Assembly: GCF_001418085.1 (NCBI RefSeq)
Contig: NZ_LIQH01000030.1
Coordinates: 1 to 64,000 of the forward strand
DNA from: Lacinutrix algicola
GTDB taxonomy: Bacteria; Bacteroidota; Bacteroidia; Flavobacteriales; Flavobacteriaceae
Direction: 5' to 3'
Length of the DNA: 64,000 nt
The translations under genes and the position numbers were made by a program. Positions within the stretch are counted from its first letter, which is position 1. Every line of letters begins with the position of its first letter. A model generated the notes under the pieces. The model had not been told where the DNA came from. It made no database searches and saw nothing but the letters and a program-made list of their open reading frames with translations. Shown in pieces: positions 1 through 9,185 of the stretch.

Positions 1-397
<397 letters not shown>

Positions 398-537
398 ATT
401 GTACGCCTGTTTTTTTACTAAGTACAATAGATATTATTACGATTTTCATGTTTAATACACTAAAGTGTACTTTTTTCAGTATGTTATTTTATACGGTTAA
501 GTAGATGATGTTAAATCACTACATACACCGAAAGATT

Positions 538-643
538 TAAGGTGATTATTGCGATAGGGCTCACCTCTTACCATTCCGAACAGAGAAGTTAAGCCTATTT
601 GCGCCGATGGTACTACATTCGTGGGAGAGTAGGTCGTCGCCTT
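538..643 (+). rRNA. 5S ribosomal RNA
   Basis: The gene carries the 5S hallmark CCATTCCGAACAGAGAAGTTAAG followed by GCGCCGATGGTACT and GGGAGAGTAGGTCG. The terminal stem pairs the start near 538 with GTCGCCTT at the end. It lies about 140 bases downstream of 23S rRNA, as the last gene of an rRNA operon, and is followed at once by a terminator. Ends are estimated to within a few bases. An overlapping minus-strand reading frame at 497-706 is an artefact. Confidence 0.95.
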
Positions 644-651
644 TTTTAGAG

Positions 652-684
652 AATCCTCAACATTTATTTGTTGAGGATTTTTTT
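652..684 (+). terminator. rRNA operon terminator
   Basis: A perfect 10-bp stem AATCCTCAAC (652-661) and GTTGAGGATT (670-679) with an 8-base loop is followed by a T run. It lies nine bases after 5S rRNA and ends the rRNA operon. Confidence 0.9.
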
Positions 685-754
685 GTTTAAACCTTTTAGA
701 AAGCAAGAAGCATATAAAATAATGTTTAACACTACTGACTTATGTTGATAGGTC

Positions 755-830
755 TTGCGCGAATGATAGCAACGGCATCCTTTTTTTTGTTGCATTTATG
801 CAAAAAAAAGATATAGTGTATAGCATGGTT
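755..830 (+). ncRNA. Conserved flavobacterial structured intergenic element (candidate ncRNA or processed 3' element)
   Basis: The segment reads TGATAGCAACGGCATCC (764-780), a T run, TTGCAT-TT-ATGCAA, an A run, then GATATAGTGTATAGC (809-823). The T and A runs pair through ATCC(T)8 and (A)8GAT, giving a long hairpin whose unpaired flanks carry GATAGC and TATAGC. From memory, the combination GATAGC-GGCATCC-hairpin-GATATAG-GATAGC recurs between genes of many Flavobacteriaceae, with the hairpin varying and the flanks conserved. I cannot assign an Rfam family or a function. Strand is inferred from that memory only. Confidence 0.5.
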
Positions 831-835
831 TTTAT

Positions 836-1205
836 TTTTATAAAAACGCGCCATAAATAAATTGACTGATTTTTTTAAAGACATATTTAGCTTTGAAATA
901 ATCTTATAATATTATTCCTTCACTTATCAATATGTATTAGTAGCTGTTTGTTGATTATTAACAATTACAAGAGCTTAAATATTATTTCATAAGTTTTTAT
1001 ACTAGATAATATTTTTCATTGCTTAAAATCATTTTCACACTTTAATTTTAAATTGTTTTAATCTATTTATCAGTTGTACTTTTTTTTAATAGTATCTAAT
1101 AGTTAGTATGATGATAGAAATACTTTAAATACCATTTTTTTTATTATCACTTTGAAAATCAGTATAAATTTTCTTCAGAAGTATCTTATAAATTAGTTTT
1201 TTTGA
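836..1205. other. Gene-free AT-rich stretch
   Basis: Very AT-rich sequence between the rRNA operon region and the convergent glycosyltransferase gene. I see no credible reading frame, tRNA, repeat or promoter in it. Confidence 0.6.
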
Positions 1206-1252
1206 ATAAAAAAGACTTCAAATTTTAGTAAAGTACTATAAATTTGAAGTCT
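1206..1252 (-). terminator. Terminator of the glycosyltransferase gene
   Basis: A 13-bp stem, AGACTTCAAATTT at 1213-1225 and AAATTTGAAGTCT at 1240-1252, has an A run on its left flank, which becomes a U run on the minus strand. It lies 24 bases after the stop codon at 1276. Confidence 0.85.
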
Positions 1253-1275
1253 AACTTCTTAAAAATTGTTTAATA

Positions 1276-2703
1276 CTACTTTGTTGGTGACAAATCCCTT
1301 GTTAGCCAACCTCTTTTGCTAGCAGTTGCTATAGCATAAGGAGTTATCCAGAACAAAGCGAAAGTATATAAAATACTGTATGAGTATGCCCATATACCTT
1401 GGGTAGTTTTATATTTAGTTGAAAAAAATATAACAGAGAATGTAGATATTATTAAAATACTAACAGAGGTTGATCCTATAAATAACAATGGGTGCACTGA
1501 TACGAAAAATAGCATTGCTATTAATAATGGGTAACTCATCAATATCTTTAAAAACTGACTTATAAATAAAACTCTTGTTCCAGTTTTTCCTTTAGCTCTA
1601 AAATTTTTAAAAACATATTTGGCCATTTCTAGACTCTCTCTTACATTACTTCGTCCCCAACGAATAAACATTTTGTATAATCCAATGTATTGTTCAGGAA
1701 CATTAGTATATGCTATTGCATTTTTTTGAAATAATACATGTTTACCTTGTTTTAGAATCATATTAGTTAGCGCTCTGTCTTCACCAATATCTGATGGTTT
1801 ACCCATAAAGGTTTGGTTAATCCATTCTGGCAAGCATTTATGAACTGCAGTACTTTTGTATGCAGCTAAAGCTCCTGGAGTACATAAAACTGAATTTAAA
1901 TTGCTTTCTGCAGAACGTACAAATTCAAAACTTAAAACAAAACTAACATCCAACATTTTAGGAAGCATTTCCTCTTTATTGTTTAAAACTCTAATGTTTC
2001 CAGCTACTGCTCCACATTGTTCATTTTTTATAAATGGACTTACTAAATTTCTAAGTGTATCTTCTGTTACAATTGAATCGCTATCTACAGTTATATAAAT
2101 ATTGCCTGTTGCTAAATTAAATCCACGATAAAGTGCTTGACGTTTTCCTAAATTCTCCGGTTGTTGGTAAATTTCTAAACGATCTCCTAAATTCTTTTTA
2201 GCATCAAGCATCCACTTCCATGTATCGTCCTTACTTCCATCATCTATGGATATAATTTGAATTTTATGCTCAGGATAGTTGCTATTTGCTATACTCATTA
2301 AAGTATCCCAAACCTGTTTACCTTCATTGTAGGCTGGCACAATAATATTACATGTTGGTAATTCTTTATCTTGAGCAGATTCAATAGGCTTATATTGATA
2401 GTAATTAAATGCTTTGTATAGGAAAAACAAAACTTTAAAAGTAAATAATGTAATAGCTATTACAACTAAAGCAACTCCTAAAGAAGAACTTATTTTATTT
2501 GCATTAAATTTTTCGAAGTCTTCATGAAAAACAGAGAAGAAATAAACACCAAATAGTAAGAGTGAAAATGTACTAAGGAGCACTATTTTGTTTTCTGAAC
2601 TAGATGTCTTTGATTTACTACTTAAAAATGATGTAAAATCGCTAGATGTTTTTTTGATTTTACTTTTTGAAGATAATATAAAATTTGCTTTTTTTGAAGT
2701 CAT
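1276..2703 (-). CDS. Membrane-bound processive-type family 2 glycosyltransferase
   Basis: A 475-residue integral membrane glycosyltransferase. A Ser/Lys-rich cytosolic N-terminus (1-38) is followed by two membrane segments (about 40-60 and 75-98), a GT-A catalytic domain (about 115-350) and three or more membrane segments (about 380-460). Visible motifs are VPAYNEG (122-128), the nucleotide-sugar motif DDGSKDD (154-160), the metal-binding DSDS (207-210), GEDRALTN (307-314, the catalytic-base region) and FIRWGR (346-351), equivalent to the (Q/R)xxRW motif of chitin, hyaluronan and poly-N-acetylglucosamine synthases. The architecture suggests a processive polysaccharide synthase in the inner membrane; the polymer cannot be told from sequence. 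It is monocistronic between the pnp terminator and its own terminator. Confidence 0.85.
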   Translation of the reverse strand: MTSKKANFILSSKSKIKKTSSDFTSFLSSKSKTSSSENKIVLLSTFSLLLFGVYFFSVFHEDFEKFNANKISSSLGVALVVIAITLFTFKVLFFLYKAFNYYQYKPIESAQDKELPTCNIIVPAYNEGKQVWDTLMSIANSNYPEHKIQIISIDDGSKDDTWKWMLDAKKNLGDRLEIYQQPENLGKRQALYRGFNLATGNIYITVDSDSIVTEDTLRNLVSPFIKNEQCGAVAGNIRVLNNKEEMLPKMLDVSFVLSFEFVRSAESNLNSVLCTPGALAAYKSTAVHKCLPEWINQTFMGKPSDIGEDRALTNMILKQGKHVLFQKNAIAYTNVPEQYIGLYKMFIRWGRSNVRESLEMAKYVFKNFRAKGKTGTRVLFISQFLKILMSYPLLIAMLFFVSVHPLLFIGSTSVSILIISTFSVIFFSTKYKTTQGIWAYSYSILYTFALFWITPYAIATASKRGWLTRDLSPTK

Positions 2704-2805
2704 AAATCTTTATTGTGATTGGTTTAAAATAGATTTACGTTTACAATTACAATTTAGATTGTTTTTAATTTTTATTTAACATAGTATTATATTTTTTTAG
2801 AACAA

Positions 2806-2842
2806 AAAGAAACCCTAAATGAAATAAACATTTAGGGTTTTT
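2806..2842 (-). terminator. Terminator of pnp
   Basis: Stem AACCCTAAAT (2811-2820) and ATTTAGGGTT (2830-2839). Both flanks are A/T runs, so it could act in both directions. It lies 24 bases beyond the pnp stop codon and separates pnp from the glycosyltransferase gene. Confidence 0.85.
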
Positions 2843-2865
2843 ATTAAGAATGTAAATAGAAAGAA

Positions 2866-5106
2866 TTAATCTTCTTTTTTGTTTTCTCTTGGCTTTCTAT
2901 CGTCACGTTTGTTGTCTCTAGAACCTTTGTTTTCACGACCTCCAGAACGTTTGTCGTCTCTTGGTGGTCTAGCAACATAACCTTCTGGTTTCTCTAGTAA
3001 TGCTTTACGAGATACTTTTTCTTTGCGAGTTCTTGGATCTTGTCCAAAATACTTTACATTGAAAACGTCACCCATATTTACAACGTCAGTTACGTTTTCT
3101 GTACGTTCCCATGCTAATTCACTTACGTGTAATAACACTTCGTTTCCTGGTGCATCCATATACTCAACAACAGCTCCAAAATCTAGCATTTTGATTACTT
3201 TTACTTCGTATGTTTTACCTACTTGCGGTTTGAATAATATAGCATCTATTTTTGCCATAACAGCATCAATACCTGCACTACCTACACCTAATATTTCAAC
3301 AATACCTTCTTCAGTCACAGGATCTTCGTTGATAACGATAGTAGTCTCTGTTTCTTTTTGCATCTCTTGGATTACTTTTCCTCCAGGTCCAATTAAAGCT
3401 CCAATGAATTCGTTAGGTACACGTCTTGTAACCATAGTTGGAGCGTGTTCTTTAACTTCAGCATTAGGAGTATCAATAGTATCTGTTATTTTTCCTAAGA
3501 TATGTAAACGACCATCTCTAGCTTGTTTTAGTGCATTTACTAAAATTTCGTAGCTTAATCCTTTTACTTTAATATCCATTTGGCAAGCAGTAATACCTTC
3601 GGCAGTACCCGTTACTTTAAAATCCATATCTCCTAAGTGATCTTCATCTCCTAAAATATCAGATAATACAGCGTATTTACCAGATTCTGCATCAGAAATT
3701 AATCCCATTGCAATACCTGAAACAGGTCTTGTCATTTGCACACCAGCGTCCATTAATGCCATAGTACCTGCACAAACAGTTGCCATAGAAGACGATCCGT
3801 TAGATTCCAATACTTCTGACACTACACGTACTGTGTATGGACAATCTGCAGGAATCATTCCTTTTAAACCACGTTGTGCTAAATTACCATGTCCTACTTC
3901 TCTACGAGATGTTCCACGAATAGGTCTAGCTTCACCTGTACAAAAAGGAGGGAAGTTATAATGTAAATAGAAGTTCTCTTCACCTTCGTAAGACGGCATA
4001 TCTATTTTATTAGCATCTCTAGAAGTACCTAAAGTAACTGTAGCTAATGCTTGAGTTTCTCCACGAGTAAATATAGAAGAACCATGTGTTGATGGCAAGT
4101 AATCTACCTCACACCAGATTGGTCTAATCTCGTTAGTCTTACGACCATCTAAACGTAAACCTTCATCTAAAGTTAAGTTTCTAATTGCTGCTTTTTCAGC
4201 TTTACGGTAGTAGTCTGAAACTAGACCACCATAATCTGCTAATTCTTCTTCAGAAAAAGTAGCTTTAATATCTTCTTTTATTTGTTGAAAAGCTGCAGTT
4301 CTTTCATGTTTAGAAGATCCAGCTTTTGCTATAGCATATACTTTATCGTATGCCATATCATGTACTTTTTTCTCTAAATCTTCATCTGTTCTTTCTGCTT
4401 CATATTCACGGACAGCTTTCTTTCCAAAGGCTTCAGCTAATCTTAACTGAGCTGCACATTGTACTTTAATAGCTTCATGAGCAAACTTAATAGCATCTGC
4501 CATTTCGTCTTCAGAAATTTCATCCATTTCACCTTCAACCATCATTACAGAATCAGCTGAAGCTCCAATCATCATATCGATGTCAGATTCTGCTAATTGT
4601 GCTCTAGTTGGGTTAATAACAAATTCACCGTTTATACGTCCAACTCTAGCTTCAGAGATAGCACATTCAAAAGGGAAATCTGATAATTGAATAGCTGCAG
4701 ATGCTGCTAATCCAGCCATAGCGTCTGGCATAACATTTTCGTCATGAGACATTAATTGTATCATCACCTGAGTTTCAGAATGATAATCTTTTGGAAATAA
4801 TGGACGTAAAACTCTATCCACTAAACGCATAGTTAATACTTCTCCATCACTTGGTCTTGCTTCTCTTTTGAAGAAACCACCTGGGTAACGTCCTGCAGCA
4901 GCAAATTTTTCTCTGTAATCTACTGTTAATGGTAAAAAGTTAAGATCTTTTTGTTCGTAGTTTGAAACTACGGTACATAACATCATACATTTTCCTGATG
5001 TAACAACAACAGAACCGTGTGCCTGTTTTGCTAGCTTTCCAGTTTCGATAGTAATTTCTCTACCGTCTCCTAGGTCTATGACCTCTTTAAAAACTTTTGG
5101 AATCAT
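2866..5106 (-). CDS. pnp: Polyribonucleotide nucleotidyltransferase (PNPase)
   Basis: A 746-residue exoribonuclease that degrades RNA 3' to 5' by phosphorolysis and works as a cytosolic trimer. Two RNase PH cores are visible (about 10-230, beginning [15 protein letters not shown], and 310-545, with the phosphate-binding [11 protein letters not shown] region), joined by an all-alpha segment. A KH domain follows (about 565-620, with the loop IGPGGKVI), then an S1 domain (about 635-705). The C-terminal 40 residues are a low-complexity Arg/Lys/Asp/Gly tail, as is common in Bacteroidetes. The gene follows rpsO, the classic order, but a terminator and a leader of about 155 bases separate them. That leader has two inverted repeats (CCGAT with ATCGG near 5127-5151, ATTGG with CCAAT near 5166-5200) that could support autoregulation; this is inferred. 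Confidence 0.97.
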   Translation of the reverse strand: MIPKVFKEVIDLGDGREITIETGKLAKQAHGSVVVTSGKCMMLCTVVSNYEQKDLNFLPLTVDYREKFAAAGRYPGGFFKREARPSDGEVLTMRLVDRVLRPLFPKDYHSETQVMIQLMSHDENVMPDAMAGLAASAAIQLSDFPFECAISEARVGRINGEFVINPTRAQLAESDIDMMIGASADSVMMVEGEMDEISEDEMADAIKFAHEAIKVQCAAQLRLAEAFGKKAVREYEAERTDEDLEKKVHDMAYDKVYAIAKAGSSKHERTAAFQQIKEDIKATFSEEELADYGGLVSDYYRKAEKAAIRNLTLDEGLRLDGRKTNEIRPIWCEVDYLPSTHGSSIFTRGETQALATVTLGTSRDANKIDMPSYEGEENFYLHYNFPPFCTGEARPIRGTSRREVGHGNLAQRGLKGMIPADCPYTVRVVSEVLESNGSSSMATVCAGTMALMDAGVQMTRPVSGIAMGLISDAESGKYAVLSDILGDEDHLGDMDFKVTGTAEGITACQMDIKVKGLSYEILVNALKQARDGRLHILGKITDTIDTPNAEVKEHAPTMVTRRVPNEFIGALIGPGGKVIQEMQKETETTIVINEDPVTEEGIVEILGVGSAGIDAVMAKIDAILFKPQVGKTYEVKVIKMLDFGAVVEYMDAPGNEVLLHVSELAWERTENVTDVVNMGDVFNVKYFGQDPRTRKEKVSRKALLEKPEGYVARPPRDDKRSGGRENKGSRDNKRDDRKPRENKKED

Positions 5107-5263
5107 AAATAAGTTTTAATTCTAATACCGATGATTAGTTTCTCTATCGGAATTTTGGTTAAACATTGGTAGTTGTGTTGTGTAGTAGTAGTGCCCAATG
5201 AAAAACTATAATTAGCTTCTTCAATTTTGGTGTTTAGACTCTTCCAAATCGAGTTATTTTATA

Positions 5264-5290
5264 CTAAAAAACCACGCTGTTTGGCGTGGT
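5264..5290 (-). terminator. Terminator after rpsO
   Basis: Stem ACCACGC (5271-5277) and GCGTGGT (5284-5290) with an A run to its left, read as U on the minus strand. It lies 13 bases after the rpsO stop codon, so rpsO and pnp are at least partly uncoupled. Confidence 0.85.
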
Positions 5291-5303
5291 CTTTATATTG
5301 AGA

Positions 5304-5573
5304 TTATTTTCTTAATCCTAATTCTTTTACTATAGCACGATATCTTAAGACATCTTTCTTAGTTAAGTAATCTAGTAAGCTTCTTCTTTTTCCTACTAAC
5401 ATTACTAACGAACGCTCAGTATTATAATCTTTACGATTTTTCTTTAAGTGTTGTGTTAAGTGCTCAATTCTTTGAGTGAATAATGCTATTTGACCTTCTG
5501 CAGAACCAGTGTCTTTTGCATCTTTACCGTGTTTTTTAAAGAGTTCCTCTTTACCTTCTTTTGTTAAATACAT
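5304..5573 (-). CDS. rpsO: 30S ribosomal protein S15
   Basis: Small-subunit protein that binds the central domain of 16S rRNA early in assembly. The ATG at 5571-5573 gives an 89-residue protein starting MYLTKEGKEELFKKHG, which is the normal S15 length; the frame can be opened 44 codons further upstream, but that extension is not S15-like and overlaps the promoter. The family signature TGSAEGQIALFTQRI, the H/L-rich helix and the C-terminal region ending GLRK are present. A promoter-like -7 element lies about 55 bases upstream and the leader begins with a small hairpin. Confidence 0.97.
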   Translation of the reverse strand: MYLTKEGKEELFKKHGKDAKDTGSAEGQIALFTQRIEHLTQHLKKNRKDYNTERSLVMLVGKRRSLLDYLTKKDVLRYRAIVKELGLRK

Positions 5574-5605
5574 TCTAATATTATTGTAAATGATTGTTAT
5601 GTAAA

Positions 5606-5635
5606 CGAAAGCTTGTCTTTCGAGCCGCAAATATA
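5606..5635 (-). promoter_or_regulatory. rpsO promoter -7 element and 5'-end hairpin
   Basis: On the minus strand TATATTTG (5628-5635) matches the Bacteroidetes -7 consensus TAnnTTTG; no good -33 TTG is seen. Just downstream, CGAAAG and CTTTCG (5606-5611 with 5617-5622) form a hairpin at the expected 5' end of the transcript. S15 represses its own mRNA in several bacteria, so the leader might be a binding site; that is inference. Confidence 0.5.
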
Positions 5636-5770
5636 GTAAATAATAATTATTTGAAGATATATTTAAGAGAATAACATTTAAAAAAATGTTTGAATAAAAA
5701 CCCAATTATTATTTAACATAAGTAGGAATTTTTTTATATTTTTAAACAGTGTTTAAATTGTTATTATTAA

Positions 5771-6871
5771 ATGAAGGAAATTATTACAGATTCAATTGAC
5801 TCAAATCTCTTATTCACCATCCTTAACCATAGTTATCATGGAATTGCTATTGTAGGATTAGATGGGAAATGGATATTGGTTAGTAAAAGCATCTGTGATA
5901 TGTTAGGATATACTGAGTCTGAATTACTGGAGATGACATTTCAAGAAATTACAGTAAAAGAAGACTTAGCTACTGATTTGGTAGAGTTAAATAAGTTAAT
6001 GAACAATGAGATTAAAAACTACGAATTACAGAAACGTTATTTTAAAAAGAATGGTTCTATTGTTTGGGCTCAATTATCGGTTACTTTGGTAAGAGATGAA
6101 TTTAATAAGCCTAAATATTTTATTTCACAGTTACAAGATATTACAGATAAAATTAATGCTATTGAAGCTCGAAAAGTATTAGTCGAAATTATAAAAGAAA
6201 GAAATAGGAGGTTAGTTAATTTCTCTAATATAGTTACTCACAATTTAAGAACTCATTCTGGCAATTTAAAAACGTTATTAACCTTTATAGAAGGAGATAT
6301 TGTTAATTTTAAGTCTTATGAAAATGTTCCAATGCTTTACGAAGCATTTGATAATTTAGAAAAAACGGTAAGTGATTTAAATGAAATTGCTAACGAAACA
6401 CATTATGATAAATCCAAGTTAAAACCTATTAAGCTTAATAATTTTGTAAAAAGTGCAATACAAAATGTTAGTGCTTTAGCTAAATATCACTCTTGTTTTA
6501 TTGAAAACAATGTTGATGATTCTTTGTATGTTATTGGTATAGAGGCTTATTTGGATAGTATTTTTCTTAATTTTCTCACTAATAGTATCAAATACAAATC
6601 TGAGGATAGGAAATGTGACATAAAATTAAGTTCTAAAGTTGAAGGTGATTTTGTTTTAATAACGCTTGCAGATAATGGTTTAGGTATAGATTTAGAGCAG
6701 TATGGTGATCGTTTGTTTTCTTTATACCAGACATTTCATACTCATATAGAATCTAAAGGTTTAGGTTTATTTATTACAAAAAACCAAATTGAATCTTTGG
6801 GAGGTAAAGTGGCTGTAACTAGTGTTCTTAATGAAGGAACTAGTTTTGTTGTTTACTTAAAAAAGGCATAA
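5771..6871 (+). CDS. PAS-domain sensor histidine kinase (soluble)
   Basis: A 366-residue kinase with no membrane segment or signal peptide. A PAS domain (about 12-125, with the PAC-like end FISQLQDITD) is followed by a dimerisation helix with the phospho-acceptor His157 in the H-box VTHNLRTHSGN, then an HATPase domain with N-box NFLTNSIKYKS, G1 DNGLGID and G2 SKGLGLFITKNQ. The short H-N-L-R form of the H-box is the type seen in many flavobacterial PAS kinases. It probably senses an internal signal such as redox state or a small ligand. No response regulator gene is adjacent, so its partner is unknown. It converges on accD across a shared terminator. Confidence 0.88.
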   Translation: MKEIITDSIDSNLLFTILNHSYHGIAIVGLDGKWILVSKSICDMLGYTESELLEMTFQEITVKEDLATDLVELNKLMNNEIKNYELQKRYFKKNGSIVWAQLSVTLVRDEFNKPKYFISQLQDITDKINAIEARKVLVEIIKERNRRLVNFSNIVTHNLRTHSGNLKTLLTFIEGDIVNFKSYENVPMLYEAFDNLEKTVSDLNEIANETHYDKSKLKPIKLNNFVKSAIQNVSALAKYHSCFIENNVDDSLYVIGIEAYLDSIFLNFLTNSIKYKSEDRKCDIKLSSKVEGDFVLITLADNGLGIDLEQYGDRLFSLYQTFHTHIESKGLGLFITKNQIESLGGKVAVTSVLNEGTSFVVYLKKA

Positions 6872-6906
6872 AAAAACCTCACAAATTTAATATTATGAGG
6901 TTTTTT
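6871..6906. terminator. Bidirectional terminator between the PAS kinase gene and accD
   Basis: AAAAAACCTCA (6871-6881) pairs with TGAGGTTTTTT (6896-6906). The symmetric A and T tails fit termination of both convergent genes. It overlaps the last base of the kinase stop codon. Confidence 0.85.
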
Positions 6907-6925
6907 AAAGTAATAGAATATTTCT

Positions 6926-7783
6926 TTATGCTCTTAAAGGAGCATTTGTTATTAAGTCTATATATAGGTTAACTCTATTTTTTAAATCTTTACGTAGTGT
7001 TATAAAATCTAGAAAACCATGTTCTAATAGAAATTCAGAAGTTTGAAAACCTTCAGGTAATTCTTTTCCTGTAGTGTCTCTTACAATTCTAGGTCCAGCA
7101 AAACCAATTAAAGCTCCAGGCTCTGCAATAGTAATATCTCCTAACATTGCAAAAGAAGCAGTTGTTCCTCCTGTAGTTGGATCTGTACAAAGTGAGATGT
7201 ATGGTAATCCTGCATCTGCTAGTTGTGCTAATTTTACAGATGTTTTTGCTAATTGCATTAAAGATAATGCAGCTTCCATCATTCTAGCTCCTCCAGATTT
7301 AGATATAATCATGAAAGGTAATTTGTTTTTTAGAGCATAATCTGCAGCACGTGCAATTTTTTCTCCAACAACAGAACCCATAGAGCCACCAATAAAAGCA
7401 AAATCCATTGCAGCAATTACTAGGTCTTTACCTTTAGATTTTCCAACAGCGCAACGTACAGCATCTGTTAAACTTGTTTTTTCCTGTGCAGCTTTTAAGC
7501 GTTCAGGATATTTTTTAGTGTCAATAAATTTAAGAGGATCTTTAGACGATAAGTCTTTATCTAATTCTTTAAATTTATTGTCATCAAATAATATCTCGAA
7601 GTATTCTTTACTTCCAATTCTTACGTGATAGCCATCTTCAGGGCTTACGTAGAAATTTTTAGCTAATTCTTCGGAATCTATAATTTTTCCAGTAGGAGAC
7701 TTATACCACAATCCTTTTGGGATGTCTTTTTTGTCTTCTGTTGAAGTATGAATTCCTTTATCTTTTCTTTTAAACCAAGCCAT
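6926..7783 (-). CDS. accD: Acetyl-CoA carboxylase carboxyltransferase subunit beta, zinc-ribbon cysteines lost
   Basis: The 285-residue beta subunit of the carboxyltransferase, which with AccA moves CO2 from carboxybiotin to acetyl-CoA to make malonyl-CoA for fatty acid synthesis. The crotonase-like core is intact: the [14 protein letters not shown] helix, [16 protein letters not shown] and the acyl-CoA loop GFAGPRIV. The N-terminal element that is a four-cysteine zinc ribbon in E. coli AccD is present in outline ([12 protein letters not shown], 22-33, and YVSPEDGYH, 45-53), but every cysteine is replaced by Ser, Thr or Asp. From memory, other flavobacterial AccD proteins look the same, so this is probably a lineage trait. 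A full promoter lies upstream. Confidence 0.95.
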   Translation of the reverse strand: MAWFKRKDKGIHTSTEDKKDIPKGLWYKSPTGKIIDSEELAKNFYVSPEDGYHVRIGSKEYFEILFDDNKFKELDKDLSSKDPLKFIDTKKYPERLKAAQEKTSLTDAVRCAVGKSKGKDLVIAAMDFAFIGGSMGSVVGEKIARAADYALKNKLPFMIISKSGGARMMEAALSLMQLAKTSVKLAQLADAGLPYISLCTDPTTGGTTASFAMLGDITIAEPGALIGFAGPRIVRDTTGKELPEGFQTSEFLLEHGFLDFITLRKDLKNRVNLYIDLITNAPLRA

Positions 7784-7872
7784 ATTGATTTACTTTTTTT
7801 TAGTTTATAATTCTAATATTATTAGAATAGTTGCTATTAGTTAGTTTTCGGGTTTGTGATAACACAAGACGA

Positions 7873-7903
7873 CAAAATTACTATTTTTATCGATACAACT
7901 CAA
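7873..7903 (-). promoter_or_regulatory. accD promoter
   Basis: On the minus strand TTG (7901-7903), a 20-base spacer and TAATTTTG (7873-7880) match the Bacteroidetes -33/-7 consensus. The transcript would have a leader of about 85 bases. Confidence 0.6.
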
Positions 7904-7947
7904 CATTTGGTATGTCTATATCATAATCGCTTGCTCTTTTTAATAAG

Positions 7948-7980
7948 AAATCCCGCTTTAACGGTGTTAAAGCGGGATTT
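7948..7980 (-). terminator. Strong hairpin after the aldolase gene (probable terminator)
   Basis: A perfect 15-bp stem, AAATCCCGCTTTAAC (7948-7962) with its complement (7966-7980), is closed by a 3-base loop. It lies 20 bases after the fbaA stop codon. The U tract on the minus strand is interrupted (TTTCTTATT). Confidence 0.75.
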
Positions 7981-7999
7981 ATAAAATGTTATTTTAAGT

Positions 8000-9067
8000 T
8001 TATAATGTATTTACATTATTTAAATCTTCGAATGCTTTCTTTAATCTTTCAACAAAAGTAATTTCACCTTCTCTTAACCATTTTCTTGGGTCATAGTATT
8101 TTTTGTTTGGAGATTCAGGGCCATCTGGAGAACCTATTTGAGATTTTAAATACTCAGATTTTTCTTTCATATAATCACGAACACCAGTTGTAAATGCATA
8201 TTGCATGTCTGTATCAATGTTCATTTTAACTACACCATATCCAATAGCTTCTTGAATTTCTTCTTCTGTAGAACCAGAACCACCATGGAAAACAAAATCT
8301 ATATGGTTATGTTCAACACCAAATTTGTTAGAAATATATTCTTGAGAATTTTTTAAAATTTTTGGAGTTAATTTTACATTTCCAGGTTTGTATACACCAT
8401 GAACGTTTCCAAAAGCAGCTGCAATTGTAAACTGGTCGCTTACTTTACTTAACTCTTCGTAGGCGTATGCTACCTCTTCAGGTTGTGTGTATAGTTTAGA
8501 TTCGTCTACATTACTATTATCTACACCATCTTCTTCACCACCTGTAATTCCTAATTCTATTTCTAAAGTCATTCCCATTTTGCTCATGCGCTCAAGGTAT
8601 GTTTTACAAATTTCTATGTTTTCTTCAAGAGGCTCTTCACTTAAATCAATCATGTGCGAGCTATAAAGAGACTTTCCAGTTTCTGCAAAATGTTTTTCAC
8701 TAGCGTCTAATAAACCGTCTATCCAAGGTAATAGTTTTTTTGCTGCATGATCTGTATGTAAAATTACAGGAACACCATAAGCTTCTGCCATTAAGTGAAC
8801 GTGTTTAGCTCCTGCAATTGATCCTGCAATTGCAGCTTTTTGGTTTTCGTTACTTAAACCTTTTCCTGCATTAAAAAGACCTCCACCGTTAGAGAATTGA
8901 ATAATTACTGGAGCATTTAAAGCTGCTGCTGTCTCTAAAACACCATTGATTGTGTTTGATCCAACAACATTAACAGCAGGTAAAGCAAAGCCTTTTTCTT
9001 TTGCTAATTTGAATATTGCTTGAACTTCTTTTCCAGTAGCTACACCTGGTTTAATATTGTGTGACAT
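8000..9067 (-). CDS. fbaA: Class II fructose-bisphosphate aldolase
   Basis: A 355-residue zinc-dependent glycolytic and gluconeogenic enzyme that interconverts fructose 1,6-bisphosphate with glyceraldehyde 3-phosphate plus dihydroxyacetone phosphate. The metal and catalytic motif HTDHAAKKLLPW, the GGEEDGVDNS segment typical of the E. coli-like class IIa enzymes, and the phosphate-binding FHGGSGSTEEEI are all present. Length is usual. The gene stands alone, with a TACTTTTG -7 element upstream and a strong hairpin downstream. Confidence 0.97.
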   Translation of the reverse strand: MSHNIKPGVATGKEVQAIFKLAKEKGFALPAVNVVGSNTINGVLETAAALNAPVIIQFSNGGGLFNAGKGLSNENQKAAIAGSIAGAKHVHLMAEAYGVPVILHTDHAAKKLLPWIDGLLDASEKHFAETGKSLYSSHMIDLSEEPLEENIEICKTYLERMSKMGMTLEIELGITGGEEDGVDNSNVDESKLYTQPEEVAYAYEELSKVSDQFTIAAAFGNVHGVYKPGNVKLTPKILKNSQEYISNKFGVEHNHIDFVFHGGSGSTEEEIQEAIGYGVVKMNIDTDMQYAFTTGVRDYMKEKSEYLKSQIGSPDGPESPNKKYYDPRKWLREGEITFVERLKKAFEDLNNVNTL

Positions 9068-9099
9068 TTATCTAATGTTTTAGTTAAAAAATTGAATTT

Positions 9100-9107
9100 C
9101 AAAAGTA
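9100..9107 (-). promoter_or_regulatory. fbaA promoter -7 element
   Basis: TACTTTTG on the minus strand matches TAnnTTTG, about 35 bases before the start codon. No convincing -33 TTG is at the right distance. Confidence 0.45.
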
Positions 9108-9185
9108 AACAATTTTTAAATATTTTTTATTAGAATAGGTAATAAAACATCGAAAACGATGTAGTTTAACCTGGTAAATAAATTA

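Noticed and set aside
5574-5705. 44-residue N-terminal extension of the rpsO frame
   Set aside because: It is hydrophobic, not S15-like, and contains the promoter and leader hairpin.
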